64,000 nt of DNA. Source: Nocardia nova. Its GTDB lineage: Bacteria; Actinomycetota; Actinomycetes; Mycobacteriales; Mycobacteriaceae. Where the stretch lies: positions 1 to 64,000 of the forward strand of contig NZ_PSZE01000015.1 in NCBI RefSeq assembly GCF_002933465.1, read 5' to 3'. The position numbers and the translations under genes are program-made. Positions 17,449-26,247 of this stretch are shown here, piece by piece. The notes below the pieces were generated by a model. The model searched no databases. It was not told where the DNA came from and worked only from the letters and a program-made list of their open reading frames with translations. Every line of letters starts with the position of its first letter. Positions within the stretch are counted from its first letter, which is position 1.

Positions 17449-18609
17449 ATGTCATCTGTGACTCTGCGGAGTCCGGGGCTGTTCACCGACGAGCATGCAG
17501 CCGCTAGAGAACAGGTACGACGCTTTCTGGCAGAGAAGGTCGTGCCCCACCACGCACAGTGGGAATCTGCTGGCCAGGTTCCTCGATCGATCTGGTCTGA
17601 GGCTGGAGCGTTAGGTCTGTTGTGCCCGTCGGTGCCCGAGCAATACGGCGGACTGGGGGCCGACATACGGTACTCGGTAATCGTCCAAGAGGAGCAGACG
17701 TCCTCGTACGCGACGGGCCCCGGATTCGTCACACACTCGGAAATGGTCGCGCCTTACCTCGCCAACTTCGGAACCGACGAGCAGAAGCAGCGGTGGCTTC
17801 CCGGCATGGTCAATGGCCAGTCCATCGGTGCTGTCGCCATGTCCGAGCCTTCCGCCGGTAGCGATCTGCGAGGAATCCGTACCACTGCCGAGCCCAAGGA
17901 TGATGGCTATGTCCTTTCCGGGCAGAAGGTATTCATTTCGAATGGCCAACTGGCAGATGTGATCATCGTTGCCGCCAAGACCGGCGATAGCAACCGACTG
18001 TCTCTCTTCGTCGTGGAAGCCGACATGCCCGGGTTCACTCGAGGACGCGCACTGGACAAGATCGGTCTACATGCCCAGGACACTTCTGAGCTGTTCTTCG
18101 ACGATGTTTGGGTGCCCCGAGGCAACCTCATAGGGGACGAGGGAGCCGGACTGACCTACCTTCGATCCGGATTGGCGAAGGAGCGACTGATCATTGCGGT
18201 CGGCGCGCAGGCGCGCGCGGAAGCGGCATTTCACGACACCGCGGTTTACGTGCGCGAGCGCGAGGTTTTCGGCAAGTCGCTCAGTGAAATGCAGAACACC
18301 CGATTCTCGATGGCGTCGATCCGAGCAGACCTTGAAGCCGGACGCGCGCTCGTCGATCGACTCCTCTTCCTGTACCTCGACGACCGCCTGGACGAGACGA
18401 CAGCGGCCATGGCGAAGGTCTGGACCACCGAAATGGAAGGACGCACTGTCGATATGTGCCTTCAACTTCACGGAGGCTGGGGCTACATGCGCGAGTATCC
18501 GATCGCCCGGGCATTCGTAGACGCTCGGGTTGAGCGCATTGCGGGTGGAACCTCTGAGGTTATGAAGGAGATTATCGCTCGCGGAATCTGGCCGCAGCAC
18601 GGAGCCTGA
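17449..18609 (+). CDS. Acyl-CoA dehydrogenase
   Basis: A 386-residue flavoprotein; the ATG preceded by GGAG is chosen over a GTG 51 bp upstream. Motifs include AVAMSEPSAGSDLRGI (FAD/substrate contact), GQKVFISNG, QLHGGWGYMREYPIARAF, and a C-terminal IAGGTSEVMKEI. The short/medium-chain type catalytic Glu of YEG is absent (IAGG), but a Glu in LAKERLIIAV sits where isovaleryl- and long-chain acyl-CoA dehydrogenases carry theirs. It catalyses the alpha,beta-dehydrogenation step of the operon's cycle, passing electrons to ETF. Confidence 0.92.
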   Translation: MSSVTLRSPGLFTDEHAAAREQVRRFLAEKVVPHHAQWESAGQVPRSIWSEAGALGLLCPSVPEQYGGLGADIRYSVIVQEEQTSSYATGPGFVTHSEMVAPYLANFGTDEQKQRWLPGMVNGQSIGAVAMSEPSAGSDLRGIRTTAEPKDDGYVLSGQKVFISNGQLADVIIVAAKTGDSNRLSLFVVEADMPGFTRGRALDKIGLHAQDTSELFFDDVWVPRGNLIGDEGAGLTYLRSGLAKERLIIAVGAQARAEAAFHDTAVYVREREVFGKSLSEMQNTRFSMASIRADLEAGRALVDRLLFLYLDDRLDETTAAMAKVWTTEMEGRTVDMCLQLHGGWGYMREYPIARAFVDARVERIAGGTSEVMKEIIARGIWPQHGA

Positions 18610-18776
18610 TCGCTCTTATCGGGCAGCCACAATATTGGATCAACTGCCAGGGTTTCGCGCACCCTGCGGCGGGTGCACGAAATTGTCATCGACCAATACG
18701 TCGTCGGCGTGGAATAGTTCTCCAACCGCCGGCCTGAAGAAAACAGCCCCGTAGCACTCTCGAGAAAGGGCGGGCA

Positions 18777-20210
18777 ATGGAGCTCGTCGAAACCTTGCAT
18801 AAGTCCAAAATTGGACCCTACCAGTATGCCATCATCGCAGTGTGCACTTTCTGCGCGATGCTGGATGGGTACGACCTTTTCGTTGTGGGACTGGTTCTAC
18901 CGCATCTACCAGCTGATTTCGCGACGACGGCAGAAAAGGGATATCTGATCAGTTCAGGACTGGTCGGGATGGGTGTCGGTGCCATCTTCCTTGCGCCGAT
19001 AGCCGATCGGGTGGGCCGGAAAACAGTCTTTATCATCGGCCTAGCAGTGAATACTACCTTTCTCATCGTGACGGCCCTCGCGCCAAATCTACAGACGATG
19101 ATGGTGGGGCGATTCTTCACAGGCGTCGGCGTCGGCGCTCTGACTGTGTCGATTGTGGTCTTGGTACTAGAATATTCTCCGACCGCGCGGCGAAACTTGG
19201 TAATCGGAATCGTCGGTATCGGACTCCCTGTGGGAAATACCCTTGCCGGTCTGTTCGGCTTGACTCTCATGTCGTGGTTCGGCGGGGCATGGCAGGCCCT
19301 GTTCTGGTTCGGCGTGGGCCTCAATACTCTCGGTTTGATTCTGACCCTGGCATTCCTGCCCGAGTCCTTGACGTTCCTGGCGGCAAAGAACAACCCCGAT
19401 GCCAGGGAAAAGATGGCCAGAATCGGCCGACGACTCCGGCTCACAACCGAAGCAGTGACCACTCAAACCGATCTGACCACTCAAACCGATCTGGCCTCTC
19501 CCAGCCGATCAGATCGGACCACCGGCGGCTCGCCCGCAGAGGATGAAGGGTCTCTGCTCGGGAAGAAGTTCTATGAGCGCACGATCCTGGTATGCCTTGG
19601 CTACGCCGGAGTTCTGGCTGGCTACTACTTGGTTTCAACGTGGACGCCCCAGCTCATCGCCAGTGCAACCGGCGACACGCAGAAGGGCGCCGTTACCACC
19701 ACGATTCTCAGTGTCGGAACCGTGGCGGGCTCGATATTGTTCGGGCTTGTCGGCCTCAGAGTCGTCAGCTCACGCATCTGCTGGACAGCGTTGCTCATCT
19801 CGGTTGCCGGGGTCATCGGCTTCGCCGTGACGATGCGAGGAGCGTTGTTGGGGCTTCTGTTTGCCGGTCTGGTGGGCATCGCGGTGTTCATGGCAGTCTC
19901 TTCGTTCTCTTCGATGGCTCCGACGATGTATCCGCCCTTGCTCCGCGCCAAAGGCTACGGAGCCATGGTCGGTTTCGGACGAGCCGGCGCGATTCTGTCA
20001 CCAGTTGCTGCTGGGTACGCCCTGAACTATCTCACTCCCGGACAGCTCTATCTTGTGGCGACGGTTCCGCTGCTCATTGCTGCTGTCGCCGGATTCCGGC
20101 TGTGGATCATCACCCGTGCGCAGTTCACGGCGGAGCTTCACGTCGCCAGGAGGATCGTTTCCCCGTCCGGCGCGCCGGACAAGGGAGACAACATCGCGGT
20201 GGTCGATTGA
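18777..20210 (+). CDS. MFS transporter, aromatic acid:H+ symporter (AAHS) type
   Basis: A 477-residue protein with 12 predicted membrane segments. The first helix contains FCAMLDGYDLFVVG; the Asp-Gly-Tyr-Asp motif is diagnostic of AAHS carriers such as PcaK and BenK. Motif A reads APIADRVGRK. The long central cytoplasmic loop carries a duplicated TTQTDL sequence (19458-19493). It likely imports an aromatic or cyclic carboxylic acid that the operon's acyl-CoA synthetase then activates. It is placed in the middle of the operon after a 167-bp gap that could hold a secondary promoter. Confidence 0.9.
   Translation: MELVETLHKSKIGPYQYAIIAVCTFCAMLDGYDLFVVGLVLPHLPADFATTAEKGYLISSGLVGMGVGAIFLAPIADRVGRKTVFIIGLAVNTTFLIVTALAPNLQTMMVGRFFTGVGVGALTVSIVVLVLEYSPTARRNLVIGIVGIGLPVGNTLAGLFGLTLMSWFGGAWQALFWFGVGLNTLGLILTLAFLPESLTFLAAKNNPDAREKMARIGRRLRLTTEAVTTQTDLTTQTDLASPSRSDRTTGGSPAEDEGSLLGKKFYERTILVCLGYAGVLAGYYLVSTWTPQLIASATGDTQKGAVTTTILSVGTVAGSILFGLVGLRVVSSRICWTALLISVAGVIGFAVTMRGALLGLLFAGLVGIAVFMAVSSFSSMAPTMYPPLLRAKGYGAMVGFGRAGAILSPVAAGYALNYLTPGQLYLVATVPLLIAAVAGFRLWIITRAQFTAELHVARRIVSPSGAPDKGDNIAVVD
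19458..19493 (+). repeat. Tandem 18-bp duplication inside the transporter gene
   Basis: The unit ACCACTCAAACCGATCTG occurs twice in exact succession, encoding TTQTDL twice in the central cytoplasmic loop of the AAHS transporter. It keeps the frame. Probably a slippage duplication; copy number may vary between strains. Confidence 0.9.
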
Positions 20211-20253
20211 ACAATCGCGCCATTGCAAGCGGAAACCAATTGGAGAGTGGACC

Positions 20254-21105
20254 TTGACAATTTATCTCGATCGAATCGGAGAGGAATGGTCGGCGGGCGA
20301 ACGTTCCTGGACAGAGCGAGACGCGTTGATATACGCACTCGGTGTCGGAGCCGGGGCCACCGACCCGGCTGCGGAATTGGAATTCACGACCGAGAACTCC
20401 ATCGGGATCGTTCAGAAAGTACTGCCAACTTTTGCAGTACTGCACGGTTTGCAGGAATCGGACCTTGCTCGGTGCGGGGACTTCCCATTGAGTTCGATCC
20501 TCCACGCGGAGCAGCACGTCGAGCTGTATGGATCGTTGCCCACGTCCGCCAGGCTCGATTCGACGAGTCGGCTTGTCGATATTCAGGACAAGGGTAAGGG
20601 CGCACTGCTGATCGTCGAAACGGATCTTCTTGACCAGCCCACCCATGCGCTTGTCGCACGTAACCGCTCAGCGGTCTTCGTACGTGGAGAGGGCGGATTC
20701 GGTCGAAATTCCAGCGAAGGGCAGGTCTGGTCCGCGCCCGATCGAGAGCCGGACGAGACCGTGTACTTGCCGACCCGGCCAGACCAGGCGCTGTTGTACC
20801 GCCTCAGCGGCGACCGTAATCCCCTACATTCCGATCCAGCCTCGGCGAAGTCGTCGGGCTTCCAGAAGCCAATCTTGCATGGTCTGTGCACATTCGGATT
20901 CACCGGCCGAGCGCTCCTGCATGCCGTTTGCGACTCCGACCCGAAACTCTTCGGCAGTATGACAGGACGATTCGTGGCACCCGTTCTGCCCGGAGAAGGG
21001 CTCATTGTCCGACTTTGGCGCACTGACGAAGGCGCATTGTTCCAGGCATGGGTCGACGATCGACTGGTGCTCCATCGTGGTGTTCTGTCAAGGAGTGACG
21101 CATGA
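20254..21105 (+). CDS. MaoC-type enoyl-CoA hydratase 2
   Basis: Start is placed at TTG 20254, which has GGAGAG about 8 bases upstream and begins the conserved TIYLDRIGEEW; the frame upstream is not protein-like. The 283-residue protein has two hotdog folds. The second carries the hydratase 2 motif GDRNPLHSDPASAKSSGF with Asp and His catalytic residues, followed by PILHGLCTFGF. It adds water to trans-2-enoyl-CoA to give (R)-3-hydroxyacyl-CoA, the substrate of the MFE-2-like SDR at the head of the operon. It overlaps the DUF35 gene by 4 bp. Confidence 0.9.
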   Translation: MTIYLDRIGEEWSAGERSWTERDALIYALGVGAGATDPAAELEFTTENSIGIVQKVLPTFAVLHGLQESDLARCGDFPLSSILHAEQHVELYGSLPTSARLDSTSRLVDIQDKGKGALLIVETDLLDQPTHALVARNRSAVFVRGEGGFGRNSSEGQVWSAPDREPDETVYLPTRPDQALLYRLSGDRNPLHSDPASAKSSGFQKPILHGLCTFGFTGRALLHAVCDSDPKLFGSMTGRFVAPVLPGEGLIVRLWRTDEGALFQAWVDDRLVLHRGVLSRSDA

Positions 21106-21512
21106 ATTTTCAGCTACCCATTCCGACTCCGGAGACCCGCCGATTCTGGGATGACGCCAAGCTCGGCAGGCTGACGATCTCCTACTGCCTCGATACCGGA
21201 CGCTATTTCTTCTACCCGCGGCCCGTCTCGCCGTATACGGGAACCACCAACGTCGAGTGGCGAACTATCTCCGGCCGCGGCCGGCTTCACTCCTACATCA
21301 TCAACCACAGGCCGCTCCCCGGGCGGAACGTGGTGTCCCCGATCATTGCGCTGGTCAAGCTCGAAGAAGGACCGAGCATGATGTCGAACATCGTCGATGT
21401 TCTTCCCGAACCGGACTACTTGGTCCTCGACATGCCACTCGAAGTGAGGTTCCGGCAGGTTTCGCCCGAGATCACCCTGCCTGTGTTCGCTCCCGCGACG
21501 GAGGTGGCGTGA
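21102..21512 (+). CDS. DUF35 OB-fold protein, thiolase partner
   Basis: A 136-residue protein of the DUF35 type: an N-terminal helix that binds the partner (TPETRRFWDDAKLGRLTISYC), a degenerate zinc-ribbon segment with only one Cys left, and an OB-fold (WRTISGRGRLHSYIINHRPLPG). DUF35 proteins form complexes with SCPx-like thiolases or aldolases (Ltp2-ChsH2, IpfD-IpfE) and are required for their activity. Here the gene overlaps the thiolase gene by GTGA, consistent with a stoichiometric complex. Confidence 0.9.
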   Translation: MNFQLPIPTPETRRFWDDAKLGRLTISYCLDTGRYFFYPRPVSPYTGTTNVEWRTISGRGRLHSYIINHRPLPGRNVVSPIIALVKLEEGPSMMSNIVDVLPEPDYLVLDMPLEVRFRQVSPEITLPVFAPATEVA

Positions 21513-22678
21513 CGATGCCCTTGGCAAACATGCACGGCGGAAACATCGCAGTCGTCGGTGCTGCCGAGACCACCGACATCGGAGTGCTACCAGGCATATC
21601 AGAGATTGCCCTGCATGCGGAAGCTGCGATTAATGCGCTCGCCGACGCACAATTGACCACGCGGGATATCGATGGCGTCGCTACTGCAGGAGGTATGGCA
21701 CTCGAAGTCAGCCACTACCTGGGCATTGAGCCCCGTTGGCTAGACACTACCCATGTCGGCGGATGTAGCTTCATGTTCCTGGTACGCCACGCCGCCGCCG
21801 CGATCGCCGCGGGAGCGGCAACCACTGTCCTCATAACCCACGGGGAATCGGGCCGTTCGCGAGTTGGCCCTATGCCATGGGTCCGCACCCCGGAATCGAC
21901 AGTTGGCCAGTTCGAAATTCCGTTCGGTGCAGAAACACCCTATTCGACGTTCACTGTTCCGGTTCTGCGTTTTCTGCACGACCGGGGAATGGGTGTAGAG
22001 GACCTGGCTTCGGTCGTGGTTGCGCAACGAGAATGGGCGATTCCGAATCCTCGCGCATTTCGACGCAAGCCGATCACCATGGAAGAGGTCCTAGCCTCGT
22101 CCATGGTGGCGTACCCGTTCACCAAAGAGATGTGTTGTGTCGTCACAGACGGTGGAGGGGCCCTGGTACTGACATCCACCGAACGCGCAGCCGATCTGGC
22201 TTCGGCGGATCGAGCAATCTATCTGCTTGGTTCCGGGGAAGCCACCGAAACTCCGATGGTATCGCAGATGAAGGATCCCACTTCCTTCGGAGCCTTCCGC
22301 AATTCAAGCGCAGAAGCCTTCGCAACAGCCGGGATCAGCCACGCAGATGTCGATCATCTGATGATTTACGACGCGTTCGCTCACTTGCCCCTCTACGGTC
22401 TGGAAGACCTGGGATTCGTGGGACGGGGTGAGTCCGGAGCTTTCATCGCAGAAGGACACACAGGGCCAGGCGGCACGCTCCCGATGAACACGAATGGGGG
22501 CGGCCTGGCCTACACCCACACCGGGATGTACGGCATGTTCGCCATGCAGGAAGCAATTCGACAGCTCCGAGGCGAGGCGGCGTGCCAAGTCAATTCGCTC
22601 GAAACGAGCTTCGTACAAGGCGTTGGCCTCTTCTTCTCCGCAAGCGCGAGCCTCGCCTTCACAAACCGTAAGCCTTGA
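21509..22678 (+). CDS. SCPx-like thiolase / lipid-transfer-protein-type aldolase
   Basis: About 389 residues, starting at GTG 21509 (overlapping the previous stop) or ATG 21515; both follow GGAGG at 21500. It has the thiolase fold of the SCPx/Ltp group, with Cys in THVGGCSF and the C-terminal NTNGGGLAYTHTGMYGMFAM. The group cleaves 3-ketoacyl-CoA of branched or bulky substrates, or performs retro-aldol cleavage of 3-hydroxyacyl-CoA when paired with DUF35. Because the operon also has an (R)-hydroxyacyl-CoA dehydrogenase, thiolysis is the simpler reading. Confidence 0.88.
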   Translation: MTMPLANMHGGNIAVVGAAETTDIGVLPGISEIALHAEAAINALADAQLTTRDIDGVATAGGMALEVSHYLGIEPRWLDTTHVGGCSFMFLVRHAAAAIAAGAATTVLITHGESGRSRVGPMPWVRTPESTVGQFEIPFGAETPYSTFTVPVLRFLHDRGMGVEDLASVVVAQREWAIPNPRAFRRKPITMEEVLASSMVAYPFTKEMCCVVTDGGGALVLTSTERAADLASADRAIYLLGSGEATETPMVSQMKDPTSFGAFRNSSAEAFATAGISHADVDHLMIYDAFAHLPLYGLEDLGFVGRGESGAFIAEGHTGPGGTLPMNTNGGGLAYTHTGMYGMFAMQEAIRQLRGEAACQVNSLETSFVQGVGLFFSASASLAFTNRKP

Positions 22679-22849
22679 CCGAACAGGTGTTCCGCGAGAG
22701 GCGCGTACATGCGAACTGCATTTGTACGCCCGCACACCAAACCACCATCACCAAAGACTTTCGGACGAACCGGAATCCGGGTCCGAATCCCCCAGTCCCA
22801 GCATTGGCCCGCAGGGCCGAGCCCGACTGTTATCTCCAGAGAGGCGCCG

Positions 22850-24412
22850 ATGTATCCAGGAGCCATAGCCAAAACCACGCCCGACAAGTTGGCCGCAGTG
22901 CTGTACGGGACTGATCAGACGCTGACTTTCGCGCAGCTCGAAGACAAGTCGGCAGCGCTTGCGCGGGTTCTGCACGACGCGGGCCTCCGTCGAGGTGATG
23001 TGGTGGCGCTGCTGACCGACAATCGTCTGGAAGCCTTCGAGGTTGTCTGGGCGACGCAGCGCGCCGGCCTCTATGTGACCCCGGTCAACAGCCACCTCAA
23101 GGCAGACGAAGTTCACTACATCGTAAAAGATAGTGGCGCGAAGGCTCTCATTGTCTCGGCGAGTCTAGGGCCCGTCACCTACGAAGTCGCGGAAATGTCC
23201 GACGACCTATTGCTCACTCTGGCCTTCGGTGGTGACGTCCCCGGGTTCTCCTCCTATGAGAATGCCATCGAAGCGGCCGACGAACCACTGGAAGACATGC
23301 CCTGTGGCGGGTTCATGTTGTACTCGTCCGGAACCACTGGGTTCCCCAAGGGGATCAAACAGCCGCTACCGGATCGACAACTCGACGAACCTGGTGATTG
23401 GGTCGCGCCCATGATCCAGGATTGGTATGGGTTAGATGAGAACGATGTCTACTTGTCACCGGCACCGATTTACCATGCAGCACCCCTTCGATACTCCGTC
23501 GCGATGCAAGCACTCGGAGCGACCGTCGTCATGACGTCCAGATTCGACCCACAACAGGTTCTGCGCTGCATAGACGAGCATCGGGTTACGGCCACACAAA
23601 TGGTGCCGACAATGTTTGTCCGGATGCTCAAGCTTCCGGCGGCTACACGCTCGAGCTTCGATGTCTCGAGTCTGCGTGCCGTTATTCACGCAGCAGCTCC
23701 ATGCCCGACCGAAGTCAAGCGAGCCATGATTGAGTGGGTAGGCCCCATACTCTACGAGTACTACGGCGCGTCCGAAACATACGGACAGACACTGATTACC
23801 AGTCAAGAGTGGCTACAAAAGCCAGGATCTGTCGGCCGCAGCACGATAGGAATTCTGCACATTTGTGATGAGGACGGGAATGAGCTGCCGCCAGAACGGG
23901 TGGGCACCTTGTACTTTGAGCGGGACACCATGCCATTCATATATCACAATGATCCCGAGAAGACCTCAGCCGCACAGCATCCACGGCACCCACTGTGGAC
24001 CACAGTCGGAGACATCGGATACGCAGATGCCGACGGCTATCTCTACCTGACCGACCGCAAGGCATTCACGATCATTTCCGGTGGAGTCAACATTTACCCA
24101 CAGGAGATCGAAGACACTCTCACGATGCACCCGGCGGTGTTCGACGTGGCCGTAATTGGAGTCCCGGACCCGGAAATGGGAGAACAGGTGAAAGCCGTTG
24201 TACAGCTTATGCCGGACGTGAGCCCGAGTGCGGAACTCGCTTCCGAACTCATCCAGCATACGAGGACTCATTTGGCCAAATTCAAAGCCCCGCGCTCCGT
24301 AGACTTCATCGATGATCTGCCACGGACACCGACAGGAAAGCTTCAAAAGAGGCTGCTTAAGGCCCGCTACGCAGACAAGGACAGTACAAACGCACCCCGC
24401 CCTCATGGGTGA
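22850..24412 (+). CDS. Acyl-CoA synthetase (AMP-forming, FadD type)
   Basis: A 520-residue ANL-family ligase starting at MYPGAIAKTTPDK; GAGAGG precedes it and the 47 codons upstream are not protein-like. The AMP-binding P-loop is YSSGTTGFPKG; later motifs are YYGASETYG, TTVGDIGYADADGYLYLTDR and the catalytic Lys region PTGKLQKRLL. It activates the operon's carboxylic acid to acyl-CoA. It is closely related to the synthetase at 26607-28160 (shared MVPTMFVRMLKLP, VIHAAAPCP-type blocks), but its codon usage is less GC-rich, so the two are diverged paralogues and not a fresh duplication. Confidence 0.93.
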   Translation: MYPGAIAKTTPDKLAAVLYGTDQTLTFAQLEDKSAALARVLHDAGLRRGDVVALLTDNRLEAFEVVWATQRAGLYVTPVNSHLKADEVHYIVKDSGAKALIVSASLGPVTYEVAEMSDDLLLTLAFGGDVPGFSSYENAIEAADEPLEDMPCGGFMLYSSGTTGFPKGIKQPLPDRQLDEPGDWVAPMIQDWYGLDENDVYLSPAPIYHAAPLRYSVAMQALGATVVMTSRFDPQQVLRCIDEHRVTATQMVPTMFVRMLKLPAATRSSFDVSSLRAVIHAAAPCPTEVKRAMIEWVGPILYEYYGASETYGQTLITSQEWLQKPGSVGRSTIGILHICDEDGNELPPERVGTLYFERDTMPFIYHNDPEKTSAAQHPRHPLWTTVGDIGYADADGYLYLTDRKAFTIISGGVNIYPQEIEDTLTMHPAVFDVAVIGVPDPEMGEQVKAVVQLMPDVSPSAELASELIQHTRTHLAKFKAPRSVDFIDDLPRTPTGKLQKRLLKARYADKDSTNAPRPHG

Positions 24413-24434
24413 GTAAGACGGCACCCCATCCTCG

Positions 24435-24665
24435 GTGACACCGACGCGCCAGCAATGCTGGACCTGGCTGGACGGTATGCGAAACGGGATGACCTGCGGA
24501 AACCTGCACGAACCGGCCAGCCGCGCCTACTACACGCGAAACCGCGACGAGGGCAAGAAACACAACACCGCCCTGATCTGCCTGGCCCGACGACGCTGCG
24601 ACGTCCTTTACGCCATGCCGAAAACCAAAGAGCCTTATCGCGATCCGATTATGAAAGCTGCCTGA
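24435..24665 (+). mobile_element. IS110-family transposase C-terminal remnant
   Basis: The frame encodes the final part of an IS110/IS116-type transposase: NLHEPASRAYYTRNRDEGKKH followed by NTALICLARRRCDVLYAM, the standard end of these recombinases. The N-terminal RuvC-like domain and most of the second domain are absent. It is debris directly after the acyl-CoA synthetase gene. Confidence 0.78.
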
Positions 24666-24689
24666 CCAGCTGCTCGATAGAGTCAGCAC

Positions 24690-25129
24690 ATGCCCGAGTT
24701 GATCGCGCCGACCACGCACCTTCACCACGCCTGGCTCGACGCGCATACCGAGTGGGGCCCAGGCGCCCATGAAGACGGGTTCGGGTTGACGCCCGCCGAC
24801 GACGTTTACTCGCAAGCCGACTTCACAACGTGGGTGGAACGACTGACCAGAGACGCACACGCTACATACCGGTGGATCGTCGAAGACGACCGAGTACTCG
24901 GCGGGATCGCACTGCGACACAGCTTCGACGACTACGTGATGTGGGCCGGGCACATCGGCTTCGGCATTCGACCGACAGCGCGACGGCGCGGGCATGCCAC
25001 CTGGGCGTTGGGCAGGATGCTCAACCAGGCACGAGTGCGCGGCCTCGACCGCGTCCTGGTCGTATGCGCCACGGACAACGTCGCATCGGCGAAAACGATC
25101 CGCGACGCTACTGGATAGAGACTCGATAG
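24690..25129 (+). pseudogene. GNAT acetyltransferase with frameshifting internal deletion
   Basis: The first 138 codons give a good GNAT protein: a WIVEDDRVLGGIALR strand, the acetyl-CoA loop IRPTARRRGHATWALG, and VLVVCATDNVASAKTI. In family members this is followed by about 20 residues and a closing RRYWI. Here the frame stops at 25116-25118 right after SAKTI, while RRYWIETR and a stop are found immediately after in another frame (to 25129). A deletion of the segment between those motifs explains both. The missing strand makes activity doubtful. Confidence 0.7.
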
Positions 25130-25321
25130 AACTCGCACAACCCACGCCGAACCCGCGCACCGATCGCAATCCGACGGGCTGGCCGGTCTGGCGGCCCGCA
25201 CACGCAGCTCCAACGGGTACTTCTTCGAACCCGAAACGACCCCATCCTTCACAGAAGTTGAAGTCTCCCGACACCCACGGGCGGTTCCCTTCTACCCATC
25301 CTCAACGCCTTCAGATAGATT

Positions 25322-25337
25322 ACATAGTGAACTATGT
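25322..25337. promoter_or_regulatory. 16-bp operator-like palindrome (site 1)
   Basis: ACATAGT-GA-ACTATGT has perfect 7-bp arms and lies 40 bp before the SDR start. It matches the pattern ACnTrGTtwACTAnGT shared with sites at 34753, 40260, 51562 and 62922. Confidence 0.7.
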
Positions 25338-25377
25338 TCGACACCGGCGAGGTCCCTCGCCACGAAAGGACACTCAG

Positions 25378-26139
25378 ATGCAGATCAACGACAGCGTCGC
25401 GGTCGTCACCGGCGGCGCCTCCGGTCTCGGCCTGGCCACCACCAAGGCCTTGCTCGCCGGCGGCGCTCGTGTCGTCATCGTCGACCTCCCCTCCTCCAAC
25501 GGCGAAGCCGTCGCCAAGGACCTCGGTGACCGGACCCGCTTCGTCGCCGCAGACGTCACCGACGAGAACGCGGTATCGGCGGCCCTCGATGTGGCCGAAT
25601 CTCTCGGCCCACTGCGGATTGCGGTCAATTGCGCGGGCATCGGCAACGCCATCAAGACCGTCGGCAAGGAGGGCGCCTTCCCTCTCGACGCCTTCACCAA
25701 GGTCGTCACCGTCAACCTCATCGGCACCTTCAACGTGCTGCGACTGGCTGCCGAACGCATTGCCAAGACCGACCCCGTCGACGGCGAACGCGGTGTCATC
25801 ATCAACACCGCCTCGGTCGCCGCCTTCGAGGGCCAGATCGGCCAGGCCGCCTACTCCGCGTCCAAGGGCGGTGTCGTCGGGATGACCCTGCCCATCGCCC
25901 GCGACCTCGCGTCGCTGCTGATTCGGGTGAACACCATCGCGCCGGGGCTTTTCAAGACACCACTGCTCGGCAGCTTGCCCGAGGAGGCCCAGAAGTCGCT
26001 GGGCACGCAGGTCCCGCATCCGTCCCGCCTCGGTGACCCTTCCGAGTACGGTGCCCTCGCCGCGCACATCGTCGCCAACCCGATGCTCAACGGAGAAACG
26101 ATCCGTCTCGACGGCGCCATCCGGATGGCACCGCGCTGA
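25378..26139 (+). CDS. SDR, HSD17B10-like 3-hydroxyacyl-CoA dehydrogenase
   Basis: A 253-residue SDR starting after an AAAGGA box. It has TGGASGLG, acidic VDLPSSNGEA after beta-2 (NAD type), NCAGIGNA, and SVAAFEGQIGQAAYSASKGG with the catalytic Ser, Tyr and Lys, and ends LDGAIRMAPR. This pattern, including the long segment before the active site (TVGKEGAFPLDAFTKVV), is that of type 10 17-beta-hydroxysteroid/3-hydroxy-2-methylbutyryl-CoA dehydrogenases. It stands alone between an operator upstream and a strong hairpin downstream, so it is a single-gene transcript. Confidence 0.9.
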   Translation: MQINDSVAVVTGGASGLGLATTKALLAGGARVVIVDLPSSNGEAVAKDLGDRTRFVAADVTDENAVSAALDVAESLGPLRIAVNCAGIGNAIKTVGKEGAFPLDAFTKVVTVNLIGTFNVLRLAAERIAKTDPVDGERGVIINTASVAAFEGQIGQAAYSASKGGVVGMTLPIARDLASLLIRVNTIAPGLFKTPLLGSLPEEAQKSLGTQVPHPSRLGDPSEYGALAAHIVANPMLNGETIRLDGAIRMAPR

Positions 26140-26148
26140 GGCTTTGGA

Positions 26149-26192
26149 GTCGGCGGCCGGCGTCCGACGCGTGTCGGACGCCGGCCGCCGAC
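26149..26192 (+). terminator. Strong hairpin terminator after the SDR gene
   Basis: A perfect 20-bp GC-rich stem (26149-26168 with 26173-26192) has a four-base loop, GCGT, and begins 10 bp after the SDR stop. No U run follows, which is common for actinobacterial terminators. Confidence 0.8.
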
Positions 26193-26247
26193 GGTCCAAC
26201 AAGCGCCTGCTGACGCACACCGGACGGGAGACGAAGATGAGGCGGCC

